A program made the translations under genes and the position numbers. Under the pieces are notes generated by a model that saw nothing but the letters and a program-made list of their open reading frames with translations, ran no database searches and was not told where the DNA came from. Positions 12,580-24,305 of a DNA stretch of 64,000 nt are shown piece after piece. The stretch's first letter is position 1. The number at the start of each line of letters is the position of its first letter. The DNA is from Sphagnum magellanicum (lineage: Eukaryota > Streptophyta > Sphagnopsida > Sphagnales > Sphagnaceae): NCBI GenBank assembly GCA_021904315.1, contig CM038923.1:8376038-8440037 (forward strand), written 5' to 3'.

Positions 12580-13215
12580 GAAACTTGGGGTGGTAGAAAA
12601 GAAAAAGAGGGTACATTCAAGAAGACTTTGATAAAGGAGGTTCAGGGTGATAGAAAGGAAATGGAGGGTGCATTCAAAAGGATTTTGGCAAAGGAGGTTT
12701 AGAATGACAGAGTAAAACGGAGGGTGCACTCTAAAGGACCATGGCAAAACAAGTTTAAGGTGACATAACGAAAATGGAAGGTGCATTCTGGAAGATTGTG
12801 GCAAAATAAATTTGAGGTGATAAAATGGAAATGGAGAATGCATTCTAAAAGATTCTAGCACAAAAGGTTTAGGGTGATAATGTGAAAATGGAGGGTGCAT
12901 TTTAGAGCATTATGGTAGAGGAGGTTTAAGGTGATCAAGTGGAAATGGAAGGTGCATTCAAGAAGATTGTGGCATAGGAGGTTTAAAGTGACACAACGGA
13001 AATGGAGGGTGTACTTTGGAGGATTTTGCCATAGGAGGTTTAAGGTGACAAAGTGGAAATGGAGAGTGCACTCTGGAGGTATTTAGTAATGGAGGTTTAG
13101 GGTGACAATGAAAATCAAAGGTGGCAAAATAAGAAAGAAAACATGCACTCAAAAGGAATATGGTGATGGAGGTTTAAGGTGGTAGAAAATATTTGAGGCG
13201 CATTGAAGTCCTTTT
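12580..13215. repeat. 57-bp minisatellite, about 11 copies
   Basis: The unit has the form GGAGGTTTAGGGTGA, a variable spacer, GGAAATGGAGGGTGCA and a TTC..AGGAT..TGGCA segment. Starts at about 12636, 12693 and 12750 give a period of 57 bp. Because 57 is 3 x 19, one minus-strand frame stays open over most of the array and reads a 19-residue repeat (HPPF.LCHLKPP..SSR-like). Nothing indicates it is translated. Confidence 0.85.
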
Positions 13216-13429
13216 GATTATTATGGAACCTAGGTGTTCCCGACTACCATCAAGCTTGGGCCTTTTTGAATGTTGTTGACCTTTGCGTGACATGCCTTAA
13301 TTCATACTTGAGTGATAACAACATCCACAATGAAATGTGATGAAGCATAGAACATTAGCATGGCAATCCATGAATGATCAACATTAAAAACATGGCAAAA
13401 ATAACACATAAATGAACATAGAGAGATGG

Positions 13430-13990
13430 GAAAATTTGGGCCCTCCTAATTGCAAAACAATGGCGATAATAACATACATGTGGACAAACACGCAAATAGA
13501 TAAATCAGGGATGTAGAAAAAGAGCCAAGAGAGCTAAAGCCCTCTTGATTGTAGAACAAATGGCGATGGCAATAAACATGCAAACAAATAGACCGGGGAT
13601 GTAAAAAAAAACCAAGAGAGCTTGTGCTCTTTTGACACTCCCCTGATTGTTGTCAGCATGAACCCTTCACCTTTGTTCCTACAACACAACATAAACATGG
13701 TGATGGCAATGACAAAACAAACGGACAATCCGTAAATAGGATGAAGACGAGGGGAAAAGAAGGAGGAGCTGGGAGAGCTCCAACCTTCCTAACTGTTACT
13801 GACCTTCACATTTTACCTTTGTTCTTGCAATAACACAAGGGTGATGGTGATGGTGATGGCAAGATAGACGAATAGATAGGCAAACACAAAAACACACAAA
13901 GAGGGGGAAGGAAAGAGGAGCCAGGAAGGCTCACGCCTTCCCGACTGTTGTCAAACTTCATGTCATGGCAATGCACTTTGTGTGTGTTGT
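13430..13990. repeat. Degenerate long-unit direct repeats
   Basis: A unit of about 98 bp is duplicated at about 13440 and 13540 (CCCTCC/TTGATTG...GCAAA..AAATAGA...CAAGAGAGCT). It passes into longer units of about 147-150 bp starting near 13640, 13787 and 13936, each with a CC..GA/AACTGTT block, TTCAC.TTT..CTTTGTTC, a GGTGATGG stretch and an AGCT-containing block. Copies are strongly diverged. Confidence 0.6.
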
Positions 13991-14421
13991 TGCCTAGGAA
14001 TAAACACACCCAAAATGATGTCATTCTTGAGCCCTCTCAGCTTGTCCCAACGTTGCAAACTCAAGGAGTTGTAGCACTTTTGGTAGCAATGGTGAAATGA
14101 TTGTACACAAAACAAGTTGCACTAGAAGGAGGTAAGGAGAAAAAAGGAAGAAACATAATGGTTGAGAAGCTAAACTATGGCAATCATGGAGTTCCTGCAG
14201 CAACAAACAACAAAAAAAATGCTGAAGGAAAAAAACACAAATAAGGAAAGAAAGGACTCAAATATAAAAGTGCGGCTGCCATCACTTCGATGTCCCTCTT
14301 TGAGATTTGGTGGAGATGTTTGGGGGAGATGTAAGGTGTCACAAGATTGCCTTATGTTGCACCACATCAATCATCTATTTTAGGATTTTAAGTTTGCTAG
14401 TCAAAAGACCTTTTTATTTCA

Positions 14422-14430
14422 AAACCCTAA
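14422..14430 (+). promoter_or_regulatory. Telo-box-like motif upstream of FO synthase
   Basis: AAACCCTAA matches the plant telo-box found in many promoters of growth-related genes. It lies about 260 bp upstream of the first Met of the FO synthase gene. Such motifs also occur by chance in this DNA, so function is only suggested. Confidence 0.2.
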
Positions 14431-14692
14431 ACACACCCATCATTGTGCACCTGGCCATGCAAAGTTTTTGAAAGAGAGATGATTTCCTCTCATTGGGTTC
14501 TTTCAACTTAGCATTTGCTCCCAAGACACATAATAAGCCAAGGTTTGACACCCACTATTGTGCATTGTAAAGATGACTAGGGTTGAGTACTTTCGCTGTT
14601 CATTTTAGTTCCGTTGGCGATCTGCTGAAACTTCGGTTGAACTCTACTGCGCAGTAGAGTGATTTGTGTCACAGGTTTGTAAGAGCATTTGA

Positions 14693-17600
14693 TTGCAAGA
14701 AAGTTCGGATTTTTGGGACGGGATTTCTGCCACAGTTTTTTTTTATAATAAATTTCCTGTTGCAATGGAGCTTGGATCCATTTGCACCACGAACAACTGC
14801 GTCACGAGGAGCACAATAACATCATCATCATCATCATCGCTGCAGGTGAGGAATTTGGGGTTCCTCAGCTTCTTCGTGGGAAATTGGCAACAGTTGAAGA
14901 GTGGTACAGCACAAATCGGCATCAGGTGTAGTAGCTGTTGCCGCATCGAGAGTAGCACCAGATTGCCGGGTTTCCTATCGTTAATGGGATGTGATTATGT
15001 TCGTCGCAAGGGAAACAGCAGCAGCAGCAGCAGGAATTGTCTTGCAGGTGAAGAATGTCTTTCCAATAGTAGCTCGGAGTTGGACACATTGGAGCTCATT
15101 CGGAGAGGAGATTTGGGTGAGCACCCAGATGAAGAAGCTTTAGCGGAAGTGGCAAAACTGGGATTGTCTCCGCAGCTCATGACAACAGCTGCGGAGATTC
15201 GGGACCGCAGAGTTGGGGGTTCCAATGTCATCACATTTTCACCCAAAGTCTTCATTCCGCTCACACGCGTGTGCAGAGATTTCTGTGGCTACTGCACCTT
15301 TGCTCTTGGTCCTAAACCGGGTCAACCCATCTTCATGTCTATTGCAGAGGTACACTTTCAGCCTCCGAGAGAACAACAAAACACAGAGAGGTAGACCAAA
15401 AAAAGAGTGCAGAAAATCAGAGGATGTCAAAATGTAGGGTTTAGGGTTTAATAGTAGAAAAATTGCAGGCTCTGTGTATGCTGAATCTTGTCTTTGGGTT
15501 GTATTGCATTTTCAAACTCAGGTGCTGGAAGTTGCATGGAGAGGAGTGGATGCTGGTTGTACAGAAGCTCTGTTCACTCTTGGGGACAAGCCTGAGCTTC
15601 TCTATCCTCAAGCTAAGCAGGAAGTAGGTGCAATCTTCATCTTCATAGCTCTAGATCCAGCATCAAAACTCAGCAAGGAATGAGGAGAACAGGGTGAATT
15701 TGTGTGCACATTAGAGCTTCTGAATTGAGATTGATTCTATGGACTGCAGCTTGCTGCTTTGGGACATCAATCAACAATTTCCTATGTCACAGAAGTGGCA
15801 AAGATAGTCCTTGAGAAGACTGGATTACTGCCGCACATAAATGCAGGGGTGATGTCAAGGGAAGATGTGGCACTGCTGCGGGGTGTCTCAGCTAGTCAAG
15901 GTTTGATGTTAGAATCCATCTCAGATAAGCTTCTGGAGCCAGGTGGTGCACATTACAGATGCCCGGACAAACTTCCAGTGGTTCGTCTTGCAACAATTGC
16001 TGCAGCTGGTAAGAAAGGATTAGGATCAGCATATGGGGTTTTTGTAGACAAAAGGCAGCCTTGTTGACATGTGATTCATGTTATTGATTGGCATGTGGCA
16101 TCATCCTGTAGAAGCTGGTTTTTCCTGCCTGTTTGCAACATATGTGATTCATTGAACAACAGAGAGCATGTGTGTCTGTATCAGGTGAGGAGTGTGTTCC
16201 ATTCACATCCGGGCTGTTGATAGGCATAGGTGAAACAAGAGAAGAAAGGTTGAAAGGTTTGCTGTTGTTACGGAGCCTTCAGCAGCAATATGGACACATC
16301 CAAGAGCTCATCATACAAAACTTCCGGGCAAAGAATGGAACTCCAATGGCAGAAGCACCAGAACCCTCACTTGAAGAGCTGCAATGGACCATAGCCATGG
16401 CCCGCTTGGTGTTTGGAGCTTCTATGAGTATACAGGCACCACCCAACTTGACTCCAAGCTTGTATGGGTTTGCTCACTATAGTGTCTTGGTGCTTCTTGA
16501 TGCTAAATGACACGTTCCTAAGCTTCCTACATCCTCCTCCTTTTGGTTGCTCATATGATGTAAGTTGAAGAATCAATGATGTCCAACCAGATATTTCCCC
16601 AAGATTTGAACTAGTGTGCTTAACCTTCTTTGCTGTAATTAATCATGATAAGCTAAAGTTTGGAGATTGGTGTTCCTGGACTCTGTGCAGATCTGGGCAA
16701 GCTGAGGGTGCAGAATGGAAGGCACTAATTGATGCAGGCATCAATGATTGGGGTGGTATTTCTCCTGTTACAAAGGATTGGGTTAACCCAGAAGTAAGGG
16801 ATCCCTTGAATATGTCTAATGCCATAAAACTTGAATATACCTGATGCCATAAAACACTGTTTGCAAGAACCGGTTCTAACACTTGTAAATTCATACACAC
16901 TCATTTTGCAGGCACCGTGGCCACATGTTGCATTATTGGCAGCAGCAACTGCAGAAGCAGGAAAGCTGTTGGTGCCACGACTTCCAGTGTATCCTTCTTA
17001 CATCCACAATTCGTCAACCTGGCTGGTTTGTAGTCAATGGGCTGACTCTTGCAACAATCTAGCACCCTTCTTTTCACCTGTTTTCATTGTGTTGTTTTTA
17101 TAGGTTCACCTAGTCCAAAATTGTGTTTAAAAAATTGTCCTTGGATGTTTTCCATGGAAATGAATTGCTCAGATCGCAACCTCCCTTTTTCAAAAACCCT
17201 TACAACCTGTTTGCTCTGTTTGCTTGCTGTGGTGTGCACTGGATGTTTTAAGCAGGTTTCCTGTCTGTGCCATATGCATGGAGTTCTTGGCAATTTTTTC
17301 TTTGAACTCTCAAACAATATCTTGACCCTCAACTCTGACAAAGGAAGTCATAATGTGGTTTCATGCAGGACCCAGTAGTATTGAAAAGGGTGCTTGCAAG
17401 TGCAAATAGCCTTGGCTATGCCAGGGCAGAGAGATGGTCTCCGGGCATCCCAGTAGACACTGGCTTTGCTTTTGCTGAACTCATTACTTCTTCACAGACC
17501 TCTTGCTCAAAAATTGACCCAGAGTTAACTCAGGCAGTTTCTGCAAGTATCACTGAGCACAACAGGCAGCACTCAAAAACTCTTGTAGGAATTGATGGCA

Positions 17601-20600
17601 CCATCAGTCAACCAAGGCATTTGGATAGGGGTAATGGCTTGACGATTGTCTCCTTTTTTATCTCTACTGATGTTCCAGTACTTTCACAAGCCCTTGAGTG
17701 ATAAGCTCCAGTACTTGAGTTGCAATCCACCTAACTTGGCTGAAATTTTGTGTCATTGTCTTGAGACAAGGGACAGAGATGTCGGAGGTCATGCAAATCT
17801 TGGAAAAGATAGCAACAGCTATGGAGCCAACTGAGGTAATGTTCAATCTCAATGCAGTGACCAGTGGCATGTGTTTTATGGCTCAATGTTTTGTCCTGAG
17901 TCATGACCAACCCAATCCTGCAGAGTTTGAGGTACAATTGGGATCCAGCAAAAAACCAAGAACCATGAACAGATGATGTTTTGAGGAAGAGAGAATGTTA
18001 TATGTTTTGGTGTAGGCTGTCAAGCTAATCTCCAGATTTGATTTGATTTGGTTCAATGCTGGCAGGCAGAAGTCACAAGGTTGTTTTATGCAATGGGGCC
18101 TGATTTCAGGAAGGTTGTGACTGCAGCAGATCAACTGCGAGCTAGAGTGAAAGGAGAAAGAGTAAGTTTTTTTCTGGAATCATTTTGATTCACATCAAAT
18201 ATTGTTTCCAGCAGACACAAATTTCATTAACCCGTGAACTTACCATTCAAGCTCTTTTGATGGTGTTTCTAGTATTGAATCCATTTTGTGTGGGTTGGTC
18301 AACAGTTAGTCTGCTGCATTTGTAATGGAGGATCACCCTTCTGAAAATGTAGCTTCTGTGTCTCATAATTTGTGTTCAATAATGTTCAGACTGGTTTCTT
18401 ACGACCTTCTGATTGAGGAGTTGGCTAGCTGATATTGTTTCACTATTCTACTCTCGATGTGACCAATTCCTCTTCTGCAAATTGTTGCACATACTTATCG
18501 ACTTGTGTTTTACTTTCTCATGTTGGTACTACTGTTCTCTTGTTACAGGTGACATACGTAGTGAACCGCAACATTAACTACACAAATGTTTGTGGCTATC
18601 GGTGTCAATTTTGTGCATTTAGGTTAGGATCTTGGGGTTCTCTCACAACTCTGCATTGGTGCCTCTGCCTCAATTGAACAGCAGTTCAGGACTCAACAGA
18701 CATTTATGTACATGTGTTCATGTACATTGGAAAGTTGTGATGCTAGATGCATCAGAGTACCATATGACATGTTATTCTGCTTGCTGATTTTGTTTTTGCA
18801 TTTGGTATCATGTCTACTTCTTTTATCTACAGGAACCCTCTGTAGGGAGTATACTTTTTCTCCAATGAGTAGTGTGAACAGTGTCACAGTGAACCAACCT
18901 TCCAGATGTTCTTGTGGTGTGCAGTAAGGGCAAGCATAGTGAAGACCTCCGAGGAAAACCATACAGGTCATCTTCTACCTACTCAACACCAGGGAAAACA
19001 TTCATCAAAAACTAACCCTAAATGGGTGCAAGACTGAATGAGTTCAATATTATGCAGTAGTCTTTTGGGTTTGCTTTCGTTCTAAGCTTCAATGAAGGCA
19101 ACCACTGCTGTGGCATGTAGATTATCCTTGGAGGAAATAGCTTCTAGAGCTGCAGAGGCATGGGAGAGAGGTGCAACTGAAGTCTGTATGCAGGTATAAC
19201 CTGCTCTCACTGCCAGGTTCTCAAAAGAACAAAGGCTTGGGGTTCCAATTTGACCACTAAAGGTAGTGAAGTGAAATCATGTTGTGTTTCTAGTGCCTTG
19301 TACTACAATGATCGTGGTGAGTTCAGCGTATGTGTGGATGGTCAGTGACATTTGTGCTGCACAGAGCGCCTCATATAGACATGAGGCGATATGCCTTATG
19401 ATGGTCCTGTAGAGTTCTTTAACTGGTTTGCTGGTAACCTGCCCAGGGAGGTATTCATCCAGAGTTCACTGGCGACACATATTTAGAGATCTTGCGAGCT
19501 GTGAAGAACACTGTTCCAGATATCCATGTCCATGCTTTCTCACCTTTGGAAGTTTTTCAAGGTGCTTCCACACTTGGTGTCAGGTGTTTGAGCCTCTTCC
19601 CCACTGTTTCCTTGCCTATGTTGATGCATGTCTCTGCCAGCTATATGAGTATTCCACCAAATCAGGATGTTTTCAGTTTTTACAAACCATTGCCAACAGT
19701 GTAAACCAGTACCCTCTGTGTAGACCTTTCTATGCTATAGGCTTAGATGTTTTTTAGCAGATTATATTACTTATGTACTTATGTGCCTGAGGGTTTTGCA
19801 AATAATGTTTCATGTCTGTTTTACATCCCTTGACCAAGGTGCTTTTGTTACACAGTGTGCAGGAGTTTTTGGTGAAGTTGAAAAATGCAGGCCTTGGTTC
19901 ACTTCCTGGCACAGCAGCTGAGGTACGAGGTATTGAATTCTGTTATGTCTCAGGCAGCATTACTGCATCTGGGGTTTGTGTATCTTTTCTTCTATTAAGT
20001 AGCCCAGATTTTGTCAGAAAACTGATCACAAGGATTTTGCAAGTAGCATTTTCTTGTTATGAGCAGGGGACTTGCTCGGTTCCAAAGATGTGAGGTTGAT
20101 GGATCAGTTTGGACTGTGGTTGGTGTTTTACAGGTTCTTGATGATGAGGTACGGAGCATGCTGTGTCCTGACAAGATCACCACTAATGAGTGGCTTGAGG
20201 TGTGTCTTCTTGCTGCTCATATTGTAGGCAGGGGCACTCATGCATAGCAGATAGAAGACTGTAGAGCAACGGAAAGATGGTGGAAGAATAAGGAAGACAG
20301 CAAATTGACAACAAGGAAATGAATTTGACTGTTTAAGGTGGCATGAGTGCAATTTTACATGTATAATATACATTGCAAGGTGTTGTGTCAACATCCTGTA
20401 AGCACAAGGTGATGTCTTGATAGACCTGAGTCATGTCAATCTTCTGATTCACACATTAATTATTTACATGGGAATGCAGATCATGGAGACTGCACATGTG
20501 GTAGGCCTCAAAACCACATCTACTATTATGTTTGGTCACCTTGATACCCCACATCACTGGTATGGAAACCATCCTGGACAAGGGCATGTTGACAGTGGCT

Positions 20601-22100
20601 AGTTTTACAAACATTCTAAGCTTTAAAGTTGATTTCTCCGTAGTCATTGTATGTTTGGGATTTCCACTAATGGTGTCATTTTGGTAGATGCATAAAACCT
20701 CAAATGTGTGCTCCGCAGGGCCCGGCATCTACTTTTGTTGAGGAGTCTAGCAAGAAAGACAGGAGGTTTTACAGAGTTTGTGCCACTGCCATTTGTGCAC
20801 ATGCAGGTGAGGAACTCTTATGTCTCTTTGAGCCTTCTGGACTTTAGATTACACAAAACTGGATTCAACTCACAGACCAGGTTCACAACATGGAACAGAT
20901 GAATGATTAGAGCCTAGCACCAGATTCATCTCTCAGCGTGCATCTGGGTAGCCATTTTGGAGTGACACAAGCCTTCTGTGCATGGCTGTGGGCAATGAAA
21001 CAGATTTTTGTTGAGAGCTTCCTGCATTCAACTTTACTAGATTCACTGCAAAGCTGCTCATTGTAGTAGAGGATCTTGAGCTGTTTGATTGTAATGGTCA
21101 CTTTCAGCTTAGTAGGCACAGATACCACTGTACAGTGTAATGGAGATAAAGAAGATGATGTCTTTGGTCCAGTTATGTCAGATGCTCAATATTTGTTGTT
21201 CCGGCCCTTTCCTAGATTGAAAGAGGCTTAACCAAAGTGGTCATGGGACCCTTGGAACCAACTGCAGGTTCTGGTCAATGCTGGAAAATTCTTGTAAGTT
21301 CTTATATGGTCTAAGAAACATGTGTTTCTGCATGTCAGGCACCTATATATCTGAAGGGAAGAGCTCGAAAAGGACCAACCAGGCGGGAGTGTGTGCTCAT
21401 GCATGCTGTTGCACGTCTAGTGCTGCATCCCTTCATCACCAATATTCAGGTTTTCTTTTGCAGTGCAGACACTTTTCTCCTCTTATGTGCTGGTAGCACA
21501 GTTACTGCAGGAGAGAGCTTTGACTGCTTCTCAAACTTTGCAAGCGATACTTTTCATGGATTAGACTTCCTGATCTGAGTGATCATGAGGTTTTATGAGT
21601 GGTGCTGCAGCCTCCATCCTACAATCTATAGGCATTGAGCTTTATGGCCTGATGATGTGTTTCTAACCAACACCTTGGGTGCTGCTGCAAAGGGCAGGCA
21701 TCATGGGTGAAAATGGGACCAGGTGGAGCACAAGCGCTTTTAGGAGCAGGTTGCAATGATATGGGGGGCTCACTCATGAATGAGAGTATCACTCGTGCAG
21801 CTGGGGCTGTACATGGTATGCTGAAAGTTTGTTTCACCAAAATTCCATTCTGTGCTTTATATCACTAGGTTTCTGTAAAGGACAGACAGCTTATGTGCCT
21901 TCAAAATAGGAGATTCAAGCAATTTGCATATGGCTTGTCCACATCCAATCACAGGTGAAGAGTTGGCACCAGAGGAGATGGAGAAGTTGATACGATCAAC
22001 AGGAAAGAGTCCTCACCAACGTTCAACATTGTATGAGGATGCCCCAGTTCAACAAGTCCTCAGAGCTTTCTCAGCACGCCCTCTTGCAGTACGAAACTAG
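14693..22100 (+). CDS. Bifunctional FO synthase (7,8-didemethyl-8-hydroxy-5-deazariboflavin synthase, CofG-CofH fusion)
   Basis: It makes the deazaflavin FO from tyrosine and 5-amino-6-ribitylamino-uracil using two radical-SAM halves. Exons (GT..AG, phase checked): 14693-15349, 15522-15623, 15750-16008, 16185-16461, 16691-16793, 16912-17025, 17369-17630, 17771-17835, 18066-18161, 18549-18622, 18925-18966, 19121-19193, 19447-19583, 19856-19922, 20134-20199, 20480-20559, 20719-20806, 21339-21449, 21698-21815, 21955-22100. The product is 978 aa (954 if the Met at 14765 is used); bacterial FbiC is about 856. The CofG triad is C194-C198-C201 (CRDFCGYC), with [14 protein letters not shown] and INDWGG(I)SPVT downstream. 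The CofH triad is C660-C664-C667 (CGYRCQFC), followed by [25 protein letters not shown] and GGSLMNE. The Ser-rich N-terminal 120 residues lack a counterpart in bacteria and could be an organelle transit peptide. All joins keep frame, so the gene appears intact. Confidence 0.95.
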
Positions 22101-22825
22101 GTTCAGATATATCTCAGCTCCCTTGCTCACCCCATTGCACATGCTTGCAGCCATAACATAGCATGTGCATTACAATGAGAAGGTAGTTTTGGGTGTGTGA
22201 ATGCTTGCTTTCTTGCTTGTGAATTTTCCTGACAACAAGTCAAATGTTGCTGACAGTACATTTTGGAACCCATGTTAGATGATATCTGTCTTTCTAAGAA
22301 CCTTTTCACAGTTTGTCATATTCATTAATTCATCTGTTCCAAAAAAGCATTTTTTGCATTCAGTCATTTACCTGTGGCAGGGATATCATGTCACTGAAAT
22401 TCAGGTTTGGAAGAAATGCGGCTGATTTTTGCACATGGACTGAAACACGTGGTTTTGAGGAGCTCCAGCATGTCCAGCAATGGTCCCAATGCTGAGAATC
22501 TGTTCAAGGGTCAAAGGGAAGGCCCTTGGTGTGGGAAGTACGCACACCTGCATATGGAGATCACCTTTCATATCTTAGTTTGGCATTTGAAACAAACCAT
22601 GTACCAAATTAAGCACATTTTCAGAAAAATTGAAAGCCTCTGAAATTACAGATCTGATATGAAATAAAACATTACATCACAGTCTCAATGCAGCGCATCA
22701 CATTGGAACATCATGCATGGCTCAATTGGTCACATCTGGAAAACAATGCTTACAAGAGGAATGTTCTCCTGAAATCTGCTTTGTTTTGGTAGCAGGGATT
22801 GTTTTGGTGACATTCATTAGACCCT

Positions 22826-23060
22826 AAATCTGCAATCCTAAAACCCTTTCTTTAACTCCTATTGGGTCACAGTTTCTTTGAGTTTTTGGCAAACCCCTCA
22901 AAACCATAAATCTGCAAAATCCTAAAACCCTAGGCCTAAAACTTGGGTGTCAAACCTTCATTCCTGCTGTCCTAAAAAAACCTTCTCTTCAACTACCTAT
23001 TGAGTACTCCCACATCTTTTGTTTTCCAGTTTTCTTGGTGTCATACTAAAACCCCTCGAC
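22826..23060. repeat. Degenerate direct duplication downstream of FO synthase
   Basis: Two diverged copies share a CCTAAAA..ACC..TTC...CTCC/ACCTATTG.GT block followed by a TTTCTT..GTTTTT/GTTTTCC stretch ending in AAACCCCTC (about 22840-22900 and 22970-23060). The second copy falls inside the possible last exon of the small minus-strand gene described next. Confidence 0.45.
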
Positions 23061-23497
23061 TCTAATTCTGCAACAACATCGTTGATTTGTTTCCAAGAAA
23101 AAGAAGAAGAATGAAGATCATCACTACAGGACTGCAAACGCTTGCATTCTTTGATCAACCCATTTGCAAATGCAGTAGAGTGTGTGTAAGCTACCTGAGC
23201 AATCACGGAAGCAAGTCGAGAGAAGAGAGACTCGAATGGTTATTTTGATTGTCTTGTGTGTGCGCGGGGCAAGCCATCTGTGGAAACCACATAGCGAGCA
23301 TTTCTGTCGCGCCCCTCATGTTTTTGAGGTCTTGGATCTGATTTCACCTTCTGGAAATGCAGAAAGAAAGAAATAACCAACCTCTGCATGCAACTCCTTG
23401 GGTCTAAAAACGCACGCAGCTCGAGGAAAGCCCCAGAAACAGGACCAGCAGCAGCAGATTGCTGTCTGGTTTCCAATTCAATTCCATCTACGACCAT
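22997..23497 (-). CDS. Possible small gene of unknown function, opposite strand to NBR1
   Basis: Not recognised. On the minus strand a frame starts at 23497 (MVVDGIELE), and candidate splice signals follow: a TTTCCAG acceptor near 23357, and a long pyrimidine tract ending in GCTCAG just before a GTAGCTTAC frame (about 23195). The last segment reads AYTHSTAFANGLIKECKRLQ, then FSWKQINDVVAELESRG, and stops at 22997. It looks like protein with a helical pattern. The layout (head to head with NBR1, tail to tail with FO synthase) fits a short gene sharing the NBR1 promoter. Exon joins were not closed with confidence, and the DNA partly overlaps a duplication. Confidence 0.22.
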
Positions 23498-23777
23498 CTA
23501 CGACGGAGCTCGAAAATACCAAATCCCCGGAGAAATCAATAGAAAAAGAAAGAAGCTCCGAGGGGGATTGCCGTTCGTTCCACGGCAGACCGACCTCCGG
23601 TCGCGTATCCTTCTACTGTTTTCTTTCCTGGGCGACTTCTGAGTCGAGCAGTGGACGACAGAACGGAAGGATCGAGGAAGGGGTTGTGCAGCCAACGAAG
23701 CGACATCGCTCGCTAGCTTAGCTTGGAAGTCACGACAAAAATCCTCATTCTCGCTGTCCGTCCGTTGAGCTCCTCCG

Positions 23778-23787
23778 CTATAAAATC
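23778..23787 (+). promoter_or_regulatory. TATA box of the NBR1 gene
   Basis: CTATAAAATC sits in a GC-richer stretch about 520 bp upstream of the NBR1 start codon. This implies a 5' leader of roughly 490 bp, which includes a (TGCC)n run near 23946-23970. No other TATA-like site lies between it and the start codon. Confidence 0.5.
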
Positions 23788-24305
23788 GGCTTCCCTTGGC
23801 TGCTGCTGTTGTCACAATTCTTCCAGCTTTTTTTGGCTCTCTCGCTCGCCTCGCTGGTTCGGTTGTTTGTGCACAATGCGGCTCACAGGAACGCACTTTG
23901 ATCTTCTGCTTTCTTCTTCTCTTCAAGCTTCTTGGGGCCCTTCGTTGCCTGCCTGCCTGCCTGCCTGCCACTCTCGTTTCTTCTGTCGGCCTTGTTGGCT
24001 TGTTTTGGTTTCAGCCAAATCAAGCTGTCGATTTGGCGGTGTAGAATTGGGTTTTCGTCGTTGGTAATTCATTCCTGTCTCGAATCGCGGCTTACCGGGA
24101 CGCGATCTCGCAGCAAATCGGACTCAGAGGGCGCGCACTTTGTCGCCGTCGCCGTTTCGACACAAAGTCGTCGACAATTTCATTTTATTTCCTTCACGTA
24201 GTGTTTGTTGTTGTTGTTGTTGGTATTGGTGGTGGCGGTACCAGAATTGGGTCATCGTGATTCCGCTGTCGATCGATCAAGAGCGAGCGAGTCAGACAGC
24301 CAGCC

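Larger units (their letters stand above)
7589..14400. other. Gene-poor AT-rich intergenic tract
   Basis: No supported gene. It contains a short coding-like remnant (9660-9912), a 190-bp direct duplication (10470-10830), a 57-bp minisatellite (12580-13215) and longer degenerate direct repeats (13430-13990), each listed separately. The rest is AT-rich with scattered homopolymers and no open frame above about 75 codons that looks coding. Confidence 0.6.

Noticed and set aside
12430-12900. 156-codon minus frame with 19-residue repeats, considered as a gene
   Set aside because: Wholly inside a minisatellite, no homology or flanking gene structure; reported as a repeat and a finding only.
23498-23971. 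157-codon minus frame over the NBR1 leader
   Set aside because: GC-rich leader DNA, Arg/Ala-rich low-complexity product, no recognised domain; overlaps the TATA box and leader.
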